The notes beneath the pieces were generated by a model, which was not told the origin of the DNA, ran no database searches, and saw only the letters and a program-made list of their open reading frames with translations. DNA of 8,118 nt, from positions 1 to 8,118 of the forward strand of contig CALAUZ010000279.1 of assembly GCA_937892105.1 (NCBI GenBank), in the 5' to 3' direction. Made by a program: the position numbers and the translations under genes. Below are positions 1 to 6,637 of the stretch, one piece after another (the first letter of the stretch is position 1; each line of letters opens with the position of its first letter). This DNA is from an uncultured Fretibacterium sp. Its GTDB lineage: Bacteria; Synergistota; Synergistia; Synergistales; Aminobacteriaceae.

Positions 1-180
1 TTCTTGCCATCCAAGAACATCAATATTGCCTTTGAACGAATCACCAGACTCGGATCGGACAACGGATTCTCAGTGATTCGCAGGAGTTCTATTCTATCGT
101 TCGATGTGCGTTCTTTCAGAGCTTTATATCGGGACATTCATCATTTACCTCGTTGTAGTTATTGCAAAACGCATTTATAA
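1..180 (+). other. Possible C-terminal fragment of an unrecognised ORF
   Basis: Frame 1 is open from the window edge to a TAA at 178-180, giving 59 residues with no start codon in view. It begins FLPSKNINIAFERITRLGSD and ends in CSYCKTHL. I recognise no family in it. It could be the tail of a gene that begins left of the window, a gene fragment next to the transposon, or chance: an open frame of this length in AT-rich DNA is not rare. Its stop lies inside the left arm of the 164-223 inverted repeat and the putative transposase promoter, which weakly favours chance or a disrupted gene. No product is assigned. Confidence 0.15.
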
Positions 181-190
181 GCGATATAAT
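162..190 (+). promoter_or_regulatory. Probable sigma70-type promoter of the transposase
   Basis: TTGCAA at 162-167 (-35, four of six consensus positions) and a perfect TATAAT at 185-190 (-10) are 17 bases apart, the ideal spacing. Transcription would start near 197, leaving a leader of about 158 nt before the ATG at 355. Both boxes overlap the left half of the inverted repeat at 164-223, so a protein binding that palindrome would cover the promoter. The boxes are read directly; promoter function is inferred. Confidence 0.5.
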
Positions 191-223
191 TTACCTGTTT
201 CTATCGCCTTAGATGCGTTTTGC
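164..223. repeat. 60-nt imperfect palindrome overlapping the transposase promoter
   Basis: Outer arms GCAAAACGCAT (164-174) and ATGCGTTTTGC (213-223) are perfect 11-bp complements. Inner arms GCGATA (181-186) and TATCGC (202-207) are perfect 6-bp complements, extended by TAA/TTA with one bulged base. The central loop is 15 nt. Read as RNA or single-stranded DNA it would fold into one long, interrupted stem. Possible roles are an operator over the promoter, a transposase-binding subterminal repeat, or a leader structure that limits transposase expression. The pairing is seen in the sequence; no role is established. Confidence 0.7.
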
Positions 224-342
224 TTTTCCGATTATACCCGGCACGAATTCGGCACGCAAGGACACACAATCGTTTCGTCAATAGTGCAAACGAGTATAGG
301 AAAACGGCTGCTGCTGGATCAATAACAACGAGATCAAGTACT

Positions 343-348
343 GAGGAG
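343..348 (+). promoter_or_regulatory. Ribosome binding site that fixes the transposase start
   Basis: GAGGAG at 343-348 lies 6 nt before the ATG at 355. The same frame is open further upstream, to an ATG at 220, but that ATG has no comparable site and the extra 45 residues look like non-coding DNA. The site therefore supports 355 as the true start. Confidence 0.7.
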
Positions 349-354
349 TACCAT

Positions 355-1497
355 ATGAGAAACAAAGGAACGTTGAATTCGAACGGCTGCGTTATCAGTA
401 TTGATGCACCTAGCGAACATCAGATACTTGTGGTTCAATCTATCATTCAATTCCTTTCCACTATGATTCCAATAACGTTTGCGAGGCGTATTGTAGCGTG
501 CTTGTTACTCATTCTCGGCTATCAAACTACCCAGATTACTGACTTAACCGCTATGAAAAGAAGCACTGTCTATAATTTGTCGAAAAGTTTGAAGTCGGCT
601 TTGATTTCTGGAAACATAGCCAGTCTGTTTGTCATGCAAAAAGGATGTGGTCGAAAACTCGTTGCAAAAGATATACTGTCTCAAATTGTCGAGACAATAG
701 ACAATGGCACATATACCAGTCTGCGACAAATACAGGCTATGTTGCGGACTAAATTTCAAATCGTTTTGTCTGTATCATCTGTCTCTCGACTCATATCAAG
801 GCTGGGCATCAAACGTTTGAAAGCAAGTTCCTTCCCAGCAAAGGCAAATCCAGTCATTCAGCAGTCTTTTTACGACAATACCCTCCACCAGCTTATGCAA
901 GATGCTCGAAATGGCAAGAACATTTTACTCTTTATGGATGCATCCCATTTTGTCCTTGGCTGTGATTTTCTGGGCTACATCTACGGTAAATCGCGACGTT
1001 TTGTACAAAGTTTTTCCGGAAGACAACGTTACAATGTCCTGGGCGCGTTGGACTATGTTACAAAACAAGTGCACACAATAGAAAATACAACATACATCAC
1101 TGCGACTGAAGTAATGTCATTGATCAAGAATATTGCGGTTCACTATGGCACCTCTAAGCCAATACGGATCGTTCTAGACAATGCGAGATACCAGAAATGC
1201 GCGGCTGTGTCAGACTTATTGGAGTCGCTGAAAAAACGCTATGACATTGAGCTTGTCTATCTTCCCTCTTACAGTCCCAATCTCAACTTGATTGAGCGTT
1301 TGTGGAGGTTTGTAAAAATCAGAGTACGGTCCGAGTTCTTTACAGACTTCACTTCCTTTCGCAATTTCATTGATGAAACTATCGGTAGCACCAGCACTGA
1401 AAACAAAGCCTACATGGATTCACTCATTGGTGAAAAGATACAGCTATACACATCGCTTCAACCAATTGATGCTCATTCTTTTGTAATGCCCAAATAA
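355..1497 (+). CDS. IS630-family DDE transposase
   Basis: This 380-residue protein is a DDE transposase that would catalyse strand cleavage and joining for its own insertion sequence. IS630 elements are known to insert at TA dinucleotides. Residues about 45-80 (LLILGYQTTQITDLTAMKRS and after) and 119-155 look like two helix-turn-helix or winged-helix DNA-binding segments. The catalytic core runs from about 189. The first Asp is D195 in LLFMDASH, the second D275 in IVLDNARYQ, and the Glu is E314 in PSYSPNLNLIERLW. The D275-E314 spacing and the LPSYSPNLNLIE block are diagnostic of the IS630/Tc1-mariner group. The gene is full length, without frameshift or internal stop, so it may be active. It is visibly more AT-rich than the rhamnose genes, which fits horizontal acquisition. 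It has its own promoter-like sequence and ribosome binding site, and is convergent with the rhamnose operon. Confidence 0.92.
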   Translation: MRNKGTLNSNGCVISIDAPSEHQILVVQSIIQFLSTMIPITFARRIVACLLLILGYQTTQITDLTAMKRSTVYNLSKSLKSALISGNIASLFVMQKGCGRKLVAKDILSQIVETIDNGTYTSLRQIQAMLRTKFQIVLSVSSVSRLISRLGIKRLKASSFPAKANPVIQQSFYDNTLHQLMQDARNGKNILLFMDASHFVLGCDFLGYIYGKSRRFVQSFSGRQRYNVLGALDYVTKQVHTIENTTYITATEVMSLIKNIAVHYGTSKPIRIVLDNARYQKCAAVSDLLESLKKRYDIELVYLPSYSPNLNLIERLWRFVKIRVRSEFFTDFTSFRNFIDETIGSTSTENKAYMDSLIGEKIQLYTSLQPIDAHSFVMPK

Positions 1498-1530
1498 GAG
1501 AAGGAAGAAAAGTGAATTATAACATGGCTT

Positions 1531-1584
1531 ATTGCTTTGCCCTAAGCCGATATGCATCTGTATATCGGCTCTTTCGCTTGCAAT
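1531..1584. repeat. Imperfect hairpin downstream of the transposase
   Basis: The core is a perfect 9-bp stem, AGCCGATAT (1545-1553) and ATATCGGCT (1562-1570), around an 8-nt loop. Outside it, ATTGC (1531-1535) pairs with GCAAT (1580-1584), and GC pairs with GC, separated by small mismatched stretches. It starts 34 bases after the transposase stop and could act as a transcription terminator. However, only three T residues follow the core stem, so it is not a classic intrinsic terminator. Its CTAAGCCGATA segment resembles CTAAGGCGATA in the reverse complement of the upstream palindrome, so it may instead be a related element at the other flank. Confidence 0.55.
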
Positions 1585-1923
1585 GGTCGCCTTTACGATT
1601 CTATTTCTGAACTTCTGGCTTCATTTTTGAGAAATATTACACGTATATTTTCGAATAGGTGCATATCTAACTATTGGTGTACCTTGTCCAGATCTTTTTG
1701 CGAATGAGTATAGTAGATCGTTCGCTTAATAAGTACAAGCTGAAATGTGAACAAAACCAAGGTTTTCAGCCATTTGGCCGTTCTTCACTTGATTTAAGGT
1801 GGAAGGCGGACTACCACCAATAAAGCGAAAAGCCAATCAATTGACTTCTTGCTTTTCCAGAGCTTCTTCCACACCTTTGATTACTGTTATTATTTGTCGG
1901 TCAATCAGTTTTTGATCACCAAT

Positions 1924-1941
1924 CTGCAAACACTGCAAACA
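1924..1941. repeat. Two-copy tandem 9-bp repeat
   Basis: CTGCAAACA occurs twice head to tail, at 1924-1932 and 1933-1941. It lies directly beyond the U-tract of the rhamnose operon terminator. Two copies are too few to suggest a function; it may be a slippage product. Confidence 0.6.
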
Positions 1942-1943
1942 GC

Positions 1944-1978
1944 AAAAAAGCAAGAAGAGCATTTTAGCGCTTCTTGCT
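1944..1978 (-). terminator. Rho-independent terminator of the rhamnose operon
   Basis: Read on the minus strand, AGCAAGAAGCGC (1978-1967) pairs with GCTCTTCTTGCT (1960-1949) with one mismatch around a 6-nt loop. A run of T residues follows (1948-1944, preceded by the final T of the stem). It starts 19 bases after the fucO stop codon. This is the expected form and place for an intrinsic terminator ending the rhaBAD-fucO transcript. It also separates the operon from the convergent transposase region. Confidence 0.85.
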
Positions 1979-1997
1979 ATAAGGTAAACAGAACGTA

Positions 1998-3146
1998 TTA
2001 CATCATGCTGCGATACAATATCTTGATTTCCTCCACGCTGGTATCGCGGGGGTTGCCAGGGCGACAAGCGTCGGTGAAGGCGCTGTCGGACAGGAACTGC
2101 ACGTCCTCTTCCTTCAGAATACCCTTCAGGTCAGCAGGAATCCCCACGTCAGCAGAGAGCTTCTTCACAGCATTAATCGTCGCCTCGCAAGCCTCATCAT
2201 CAGTCATTGCGCCAATGCCCTCAACTCCCATTGCTGCACCAATCGCACGATAACGTTTACCCGCTGCCGGAGCGTTGTACTCCAGACCGTAAGGGAGAAT
2301 TATTGCACAGGCCACACCGTGAGGAGTGTCATACAGTGCCGAGAGTCCATGCGCCATACTGTGAACAATTCCTAGTCCTACGTTTGAGAAGCCCATACCA
2401 GCAATATACTGACCGAGTGCCATACCTTCACGTCCTGAGTCCTTGCCTGCCACTGCGTCCCTGAGTGAGTGGCTGATGAGCTTTATTGCCTCAAGGTGGA
2501 ACATGTCAGATATTGCGCAATGTCCCTTTGTGATATAGCCCTCGATCGCGTGAGTCAGAGCGTCCATACCTGTAGATGCGGTGAGACCTTTGGGCATTGA
2601 GGCCATCATATCGGGGTCAACTACTGCGATTTCCGGAATGTCGTTAGTGTCGACACACACAAACTTGCGCTTCTTCTCTACGTCCGTAATCACATAGTTA
2701 ATGGTAACTTCTGCGGCTGTACCTGCAGTCGTCGGAACTGCGATTGTGAAGACAGCATGTGCCTTTGTCGGAGCGACTCCCTCAAGACTCCTCACGTCAG
2801 CGAACTCGGGATTATTGATGATGATTCCTACTGCCTTTGCGGTATCCATTGCCGAGCCTCCGCCGATAGCTACGATCGAGTCTGCCTGTGCTGCCTTGAA
2901 AGCCGCGACTCCATTCTGTACGTTCTCAATCGTGGGGTTAGGCTTAATGTCGCTATAGACTTCGTAGGCTATTCCGGCCTTGTCGAGGAGGTCAGTAACT
3001 TTCTTGCTGACTCCGAACTTCACTAGGCTTGCGTCAGTGCACACAAAGACTTTCTTTTTTCCGCGTGCCTTGAGGTCTGAAGGGATATTCTCAATAGCTC
3101 CCTTACCGTGATACGAAATGTTGTTAAGTACGATACGACTTACCAT
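1998..3146 (-). CDS. fucO: Lactaldehyde reductase (1,2-propanediol oxidoreductase)
   Basis: This 382-residue iron-dependent alcohol dehydrogenase reduces L-lactaldehyde, a product of RhaD, to 1,2-propanediol using NADH; this is the anaerobic outlet of rhamnose breakdown. The NAD-binding motif GGGSAMDTAK is at 95-104. The metal ligands expected from E. coli FucO are all present: D195 and H199 in MDALTHAIEGY, H262 in NVGLGIVHSMAH, and H276 in YDTPHGVA. Its length equals that of E. coli FucO (382). An in-frame ATG further upstream (3227) lies inside rhaD and lacks a ribosome binding site. The start at 3146 follows a strong AGGAGG by 10 nt and gives the family-typical N-terminus MVSRIVLNNISYHG. 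It begins 16 nt after the rhaD stop and is the last gene of the operon. Related alcohol dehydrogenases overlap in substrate range, so the assignment rests on both sequence and the rhaD neighbour. Confidence 0.9.
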   Translation of the reverse strand: MVSRIVLNNISYHGKGAIENIPSDLKARGKKKVFVCTDASLVKFGVSKKVTDLLDKAGIAYEVYSDIKPNPTIENVQNGVAAFKAAQADSIVAIGGGSAMDTAKAVGIIINNPEFADVRSLEGVAPTKAHAVFTIAVPTTAGTAAEVTINYVITDVEKKRKFVCVDTNDIPEIAVVDPDMMASMPKGLTASTGMDALTHAIEGYITKGHCAISDMFHLEAIKLISHSLRDAVAGKDSGREGMALGQYIAGMGFSNVGLGIVHSMAHGLSALYDTPHGVACAIILPYGLEYNAPAAGKRYRAIGAAMGVEGIGAMTDDEACEATINAVKKLSADVGIPADLKGILKEEDVQFLSDSAFTDACRPGNPRDTSVEEIKILYRSMM

Positions 3147-3156
3147 TGATGTAACT

Positions 3157-3162
3157 CCTCCT
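3157..3162 (-). promoter_or_regulatory. Ribosome binding site that fixes the fucO start
   Basis: A perfect AGGAGG on the minus strand (3162-3157) follows directly on the rhaD TAA stop (3165-3163) and lies 10 nt before the fucO ATG at 3146. It rules in that start over the longer reading frame that would overlap rhaD. Confidence 0.85.
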
Positions 3163-3975
3163 TTAAGATAAATACCCTTCGCGGGCTTTGACTCCGAATC
3201 TGCCTTCAAGCAAATGCATCTGCTCATCAGTGATTGTGTTGACTAGCGGGAGATGAGCTATCTTCATGTAAATTTCTGCGGCCTTTTCCGCTGTCTCAAT
3301 AAGCCCGAACGCTTCATCAAGGTCAACGCCAGCTCCATACAGTCCATGCTGTGCCCACACGACAAGCCGAGCAGTCTTCATCTTCTCTGCCGTAGCTTCG
3401 CCGATCTCGTTCGTCCCGCAGAGCATCCACGGCAATACATTTACGCCGTCAGGGAACACAACAATGCATTCTGTGCACATCTGCCATAACGTCCGGGTAA
3501 AGGCTTTCTCGTCTAGTGAGTGTATGTAGGTCATCGCAAGCAGGTTAGTGGGGTGGCAGTGCATTACGACTCTGTTCGCAGGGTTTACGCTGATTCTTAC
3601 GGCATGGCTCATCATGTGCGCAGGAAACTCGCTCGTGAATTTTCCGCCGTCAGTGAATCCCCATAAAAGCTGGGCATTCGTGCCTCCGTCAACTATCTTC
3701 ACTAGGCCAAGATTCACATCAGGAGCATACTGCACATTCTTGAAGTACTTTCCTGTTCCGGTAACCAGAAAATATTTGCCGTCAAGAGTCGGAGCGTTAA
3801 AGCCCGTCGGAATTGTGCGTAATACTCTGTTCACGTCTCCGTATTCCCTCACGTCAGACTCCTCAAGCATAAGTGAGATATTGCCTCCGTTGCGTTCGTC
3901 CCAGCCGTGAGCATACATGTTTGTGCAGGTGCGAATCATCTCCACCATAAACGGAGCGGTCATTATGTCCCTCAT
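3163..3975 (-). CDS. rhaD: L-rhamnulose-1-phosphate aldolase
   Basis: This 270-residue cytoplasmic class II (zinc) aldolase cleaves L-rhamnulose 1-phosphate to dihydroxyacetone phosphate and L-lactaldehyde. It belongs to the aldolase II/adducin fold family. The zinc ligands and catalytic acid known from E. coli RhaD (274 aa) have clear counterparts: E116 in FTSEFPAH, H139 and H141 in VVMHCHPTN, and H210 in VWAQHGLYG. The YAHGWDERNGGN segment near residue 21 and the TGTGKYFKN phosphate-site region at 72-80 are also typical of RhaD rather than of L-fuculose-phosphate aldolase. The start at 3975 is 3 nt after the rhaA stop; its AGAGGA ribosome binding site is formed by the last codons of rhaA. 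Translation of the two genes is therefore probably coupled. A second in-frame ATG four codons later is less well spaced. Confidence 0.93.
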   Translation of the reverse strand: MRDIMTAPFMVEMIRTCTNMYAHGWDERNGGNISLMLEESDVREYGDVNRVLRTIPTGFNAPTLDGKYFLVTGTGKYFKNVQYAPDVNLGLVKIVDGGTNAQLLWGFTDGGKFTSEFPAHMMSHAVRISVNPANRVVMHCHPTNLLAMTYIHSLDEKAFTRTLWQMCTECIVVFPDGVNVLPWMLCGTNEIGEATAEKMKTARLVVWAQHGLYGAGVDLDEAFGLIETAEKAAEIYMKIAHLPLVNTITDEQMHLLEGRFGVKAREGYLS

Positions 3976-3978
3976 GGT

Positions 3979-5235
3979 CTATCCTCTTTTGCTGAGCACT
4001 TCAGCCTCGTACTTCTGGACTCCCGCAAACCATTCACGGTCTAAAGGTTTTCCGCATACTCCGCAATACTCGTCCCACACGTCCCCAAACGGCAGAGTCT
4101 TCAGCTCGTCCTGAACCACGAATAATTTCGTCAGCTCTGATTTGTCCTGAAGTGCTTTAAGCTCGTCGACAGGCTGGAGCAGTGCGAAGAGTAATGCTTT
4201 CTGGAGATTACGATAGCCCATAGTCCACGCAGCTATACGGTTTATTGACGCGTCGAAGTAGTCAAGAGCAATGTTCACTCGTCCCTTGAGGCCTCCACAG
4301 CGAACTATCTCGCGGGCAATCTCTCGTGTCTCGTCATCAAACAGAACAACGTGATCCGAATCCCAGCGTATAGGCCTCGTGATGTGTAAAGCTATCTCGT
4401 CGAAAAATGCCAGTAATGCAGGAATCTTGTCGCTCACAACTTCAGTGGGGTGATAGTGCCCATTGTCCATTAACGGAATGCACTTATCCCTGTTATAGGC
4501 GGCATAGCTCAAAGCAAACTCTGCACTGCCGACCGTGTAAGCCTCGACACCGATTCCGAAAACTTTGCTCTCAATGCAGGGCTTCACTTTCTTGAAGTCG
4601 TAAGGCTCTGTGAGTATTGCGTCAATCGATTCACGATACCTGACTCTCGGCCCTAACCTGTCTCCTGGAACGTCTTTGAATCCGTCTCCTGTCCAGATGT
4701 TCATCACGCAGGGCTGCCCTAACTCTTCGGCCAAGTACGAGCTTATGCGTATAGATGCTTTGCCGTGCTCAATCCAGAATTTGCGTGTGTCCTCATTGGG
4801 AGAAGCAAGCGTTAAGGGATCGCATTTCGGGTGTGAAAAGAATGTAGGGTTGAAATCACAGCCGAGCTTTCTTTCTTTGCAGAACTCTACCCATTTTGCG
4901 AAGTGTTTCGGTTCGAGCTTGTCCCTGTCTACCCAGTCAGTGCCGTCAAAGATTGCGTAGCTCGCGTGAAGATTCATCTTTGGTGTTCCGGGAATGAGGC
5001 TCATAACTTCGTCGAGGTCTGCCATAAGCTCATCAGGAGTCCTCGCGCGTCCGGGGTAATTGCCTGTGGTCTGGATTCCGCCTGTGAGGGGCTTGCTTGG
5101 GTCAGTGTCGAAGCCTCTTACGTCGTCTCCCTGCCAGCAGTGCAGTGATACGGGTACACTCTTCAGCGCAGAGATAGCCGCGTCAGTGTCAATGCCCAGA
5201 GCAGAATACTTTTTCTTTGCGTCTGCGTAACTCAT
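3979..5235 (-). CDS. rhaA: L-rhamnose isomerase
   Basis: This 418-residue enzyme interconverts L-rhamnose and L-rhamnulose, the first step of the pathway, in the cytoplasm. It is a TIM-barrel, metal-dependent isomerase; E. coli RhaA has 419 residues. The characteristic blocks are SLHCWQGDDVRGFD (30-43), the NLHASYAIFDG region (88-98), DFNPTFFSHP (127-136), MDNGHYHPTE (256-265), RWDSDHVVLFDD (290-301) and ALDYFDASINRIAAW (323-337). By alignment to the E. coli enzyme, E231, D257, H284 and D325 should hold the structural metal, and H260, D292 and D294 the catalytic one. The start at 5235 is separated from the rhaB stop by a single base. A GGAGG within the last rhaB codons lies 12 nt upstream, so rhaB and rhaA are probably translationally coupled. 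Confidence 0.95.
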   Translation of the reverse strand: MSYADAKKKYSALGIDTDAAISALKSVPVSLHCWQGDDVRGFDTDPSKPLTGGIQTTGNYPGRARTPDELMADLDEVMSLIPGTPKMNLHASYAIFDGTDWVDRDKLEPKHFAKWVEFCKERKLGCDFNPTFFSHPKCDPLTLASPNEDTRKFWIEHGKASIRISSYLAEELGQPCVMNIWTGDGFKDVPGDRLGPRVRYRESIDAILTEPYDFKKVKPCIESKVFGIGVEAYTVGSAEFALSYAAYNRDKCIPLMDNGHYHPTEVVSDKIPALLAFFDEIALHITRPIRWDSDHVVLFDDETREIAREIVRCGGLKGRVNIALDYFDASINRIAAWTMGYRNLQKALLFALLQPVDELKALQDKSELTKLFVVQDELKTLPFGDVWDEYCGVCGKPLDREWFAGVQKYEAEVLSKRG

Positions 5236-5236
5236 G

Positions 5237-6511
5237 CTAATTAACCGCCTCCATCTGTATTTTGAGGTTGCCCAGTGCCGTAGCTTCTATCGGGAGGGCT
5301 ATAACCTTTTTTCCTGTTGCCTGTTCGGTGAGGGAGTTGAGGAATTTATTCTTTGCTCCTCCGCCAACTATGTAGATACTGCTGTATGTCTTGCCTGTAA
5401 CTCTCTCCATTTCCTCGACGGCTCTCTTGTAGCTCTGTGCTAGCGAACGATATGCGCACCTGAAGTATCCTGCGGAGTCTTTGGGCTTGGCCGAAAGCTG
5501 GGAGTCAAACGCTGCCTTCATGCTCTCAGGAGCCATAAATACGCCGTCATCAGCATTAACGATGCCGTCAAAGGTACTTGCTTCTGCCTCACTCACTATT
5601 TCCCCGAAGTCCTTACCCGGACAAAGTTCATCTCGCAGCCTGTTCACTAACCACATACCCATTATGTTTTTGAGGTAGCGTATGTAGCCGACTCCTCCCT
5701 CGTTAGCGTAATTAGCCTTCATGCTCTCTGGTGAGGTTATGGGAGTGCGAATCTTTGTGCCGAGAAGACTCCACGTCCCTGAAGAGATGTAGATTTCGTC
5801 TCCGTCCATAGGAATACCCTCAACTGCGCTTGCTGTGTCATGAGATGCGCATAACACGCACTGAATCCCCCTGTACGTTCCGAGCTTAGTGCCGGGCTGA
5901 CTGAGTGAGCAGAATAATTCAGGAGGCAGGCCAAGTACTGAGATGATGTCAGAGTCATATTTGCCTGTCATAGCGTTAATCATGCCCGTAGTCGTAGCGT
6001 TAGTGTATTCGTGGGACTTGACACCGCAGAGCTTATAGAGGAGGTATTCGGGCATCATCAGGAAGTCAGTAACTCCGTCAAACCTGCCTGCCATTTTGTC
6101 GGCGTAAAGCTGGTATATCGTGTTGAAGGGCTGGAACTGTATACCTGTTTTTGCGTACAGCTCCTCAAAATGTATCATCTTGTGCACTTCAGGAATAGAT
6201 TTCTCCGTCCTAGCATCACGGTATGCATAACACGGCAGAACTTCATCATTACCCTTCATGAGGACGTAATCAACTCCCCACGTATCAACCGATATACTCA
6301 CGATGTCGGGATATTCTGAGAGAGCCTTATCGATTCCGGCCTTGACGTGAGAGACGAGAGCCTCAATATCCCACGTAAGATGGCCTTCACGCTCAGTTAC
6401 GCCATTAGGGAATCTATAGAGTTCACGTGTCATAATTTGTCCGTCTTCTTTCCAGCCGAGAATATGTCGACCTGAAGACGCACCTATATCAACAGCAAGG
6501 TAATACTTCAT
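5237..6511 (-). CDS. rhaB: L-rhamnulokinase (FGGY family), short C-terminus
   Basis: This 424-residue sugar kinase phosphorylates L-rhamnulose with ATP to L-rhamnulose 1-phosphate. It has the FGGY kinase layout of two actin-like domains. Visible motifs are the N-terminal phosphate loop DIGASSGR (8-15), SVDTWGVDYVL (74-84), the catalytic-base motif SHDTASAV with D225, the second-domain phosphate loop SSGTWSLLG (243-251), and the adenosine motif GGGAKNKFLN (383-392). It is shorter than E. coli RhaB (489). The protein stops soon after EATALGNLKIQ, where family members usually continue for a further 30-40 residues of C-terminal tail. All catalytic motifs are intact, so it is probably functional. 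The start at 6511 follows AGAGGAG by 10 nt. It is the first gene of the operon, 126 nt downstream of the regulator gene. Confidence 0.93.
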   Translation of the reverse strand: MKYYLAVDIGASSGRHILGWKEDGQIMTRELYRFPNGVTEREGHLTWDIEALVSHVKAGIDKALSEYPDIVSISVDTWGVDYVLMKGNDEVLPCYAYRDARTEKSIPEVHKMIHFEELYAKTGIQFQPFNTIYQLYADKMAGRFDGVTDFLMMPEYLLYKLCGVKSHEYTNATTTGMINAMTGKYDSDIISVLGLPPELFCSLSQPGTKLGTYRGIQCVLCASHDTASAVEGIPMDGDEIYISSGTWSLLGTKIRTPITSPESMKANYANEGGVGYIRYLKNIMGMWLVNRLRDELCPGKDFGEIVSEAEASTFDGIVNADDGVFMAPESMKAAFDSQLSAKPKDSAGYFRCAYRSLAQSYKRAVEEMERVTGKTYSSIYIVGGGAKNKFLNSLTEQATGKKVIALPIEATALGNLKIQMEAVN

Positions 6512-6582
6512 TGCATATACACTCCTCTGTTGCAGAACGAGTTAATAATATTTAGTTGTCTGGAAAAATTTTGAGTAGCCTA

Positions 6583-6611
6583 ATTATGAACTATAGACCC
6601 GCATATTTCAA
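6583..6611 (-). promoter_or_regulatory. Probable promoter of the rhaBAD-fucO operon
   Basis: On the minus strand, TTGAAA (6611-6606) and CATAAT (6588-6583) are separated by 17 bases; each box matches the sigma70 consensus at five of six positions. Transcription would start near 6576, about 64 nt before the rhaB ATG. The boxes lie 26 nt beyond the araC-family stop codon. A regulator site should lie close upstream, possibly within the 3' end of the regulator gene, but no clear repeat was identified by eye. Such strong boxes are slightly surprising for an activator-dependent promoter. Confidence 0.6.
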
Positions 6612-6637
6612 AGCAAAGCCGAACGGAAAAAGTATCA

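Larger units (their letters stand above)
1..354. other. Gene-poor AT-rich flank left of the transposase
   Basis: No convincing complete gene is seen in these 354 bases. They hold the possible ORF tail at 1-180 and a perfect 8-bp inverted repeat, CGAATCAC at 37-44 and GTGATTCG at 73-80, 28 nt apart. They also hold the large hairpin at 164-223 with an embedded promoter, and an untranslated leader of about 158 nt ahead of the transposase. The left end of the insertion sequence should lie here or just outside the window, but I could not find a terminal repeat that pairs with the right flank. Confidence 0.5.
1498..1997. other. 500-bp intergenic region between transposase and rhamnose operon
   Basis: No supported gene lies in this stretch; the short ORFs here have no ribosome binding site or recognisable sequence. 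It contains the hairpin at 1531-1584, a 7-bp inverted repeat GCTGAAA/TTTCAGC (1739-1745 and 1764-1770), and a second one, GAAAAGC/GCTTTTC (1827-1833 and 1851-1857). It also has a tandem 9-mer at 1924-1941 and the rhamnose operon terminator at 1944-1978. The right end of the insertion sequence should be somewhere here, but no matching terminal repeat could be fixed by eye. Confidence 0.55.

Noticed and set aside
245..256. GAATTCGGCACG, resembling a common cDNA cloning adapter sequence
   Set aside because: The match is only partial and lies in otherwise continuous non-coding DNA; a chance match is more likely than an artefact.
104..325. 73-residue plus-strand ORF with a hydrophobic N-terminal segment
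   Set aside because: It has no ribosome binding site, runs through the palindrome and the transposase promoter and leader, and matches no family I recognise.
220..354. N-terminal extension of the transposase to an ATG at 220
   Set aside because: The GAGGAG site 6 nt before the ATG at 355 decides the start, and the extra 45 residues are unlike a transposase.
96..1724. ATCGTTCG at 96-103 and 1717-1724 as possible element-end repeats
   Set aside because: The copies are in direct orientation, only 8 bp long, and a few such matches are expected by chance between the two flanks.
1753..1766. AAAACCAAGGTTTT palindrome as a terminator
   Set aside because: The 2-nt loop is too short to fold well and no gene ends nearby on either strand.
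1837..2253. Short ORFs on both strands across the rhamnose operon's 3' end
   Set aside because: They overlap fucO and its terminator, lack ribosome binding sites and have no recognisable sequence.
3147..3227. Longer fucO reading frame beginning inside rhaD
   Set aside because: It would overlap the rhaD coding end, lacks a ribosome binding site, and gives an N-terminus unlike the family; the start at 3146 has a perfect AGGAGG.
3548..3910. 120-residue plus-strand ORF opposite rhaD
   Set aside because: It is the antisense shadow of rhaD, whose active-site residues are all intact on the minus strand.
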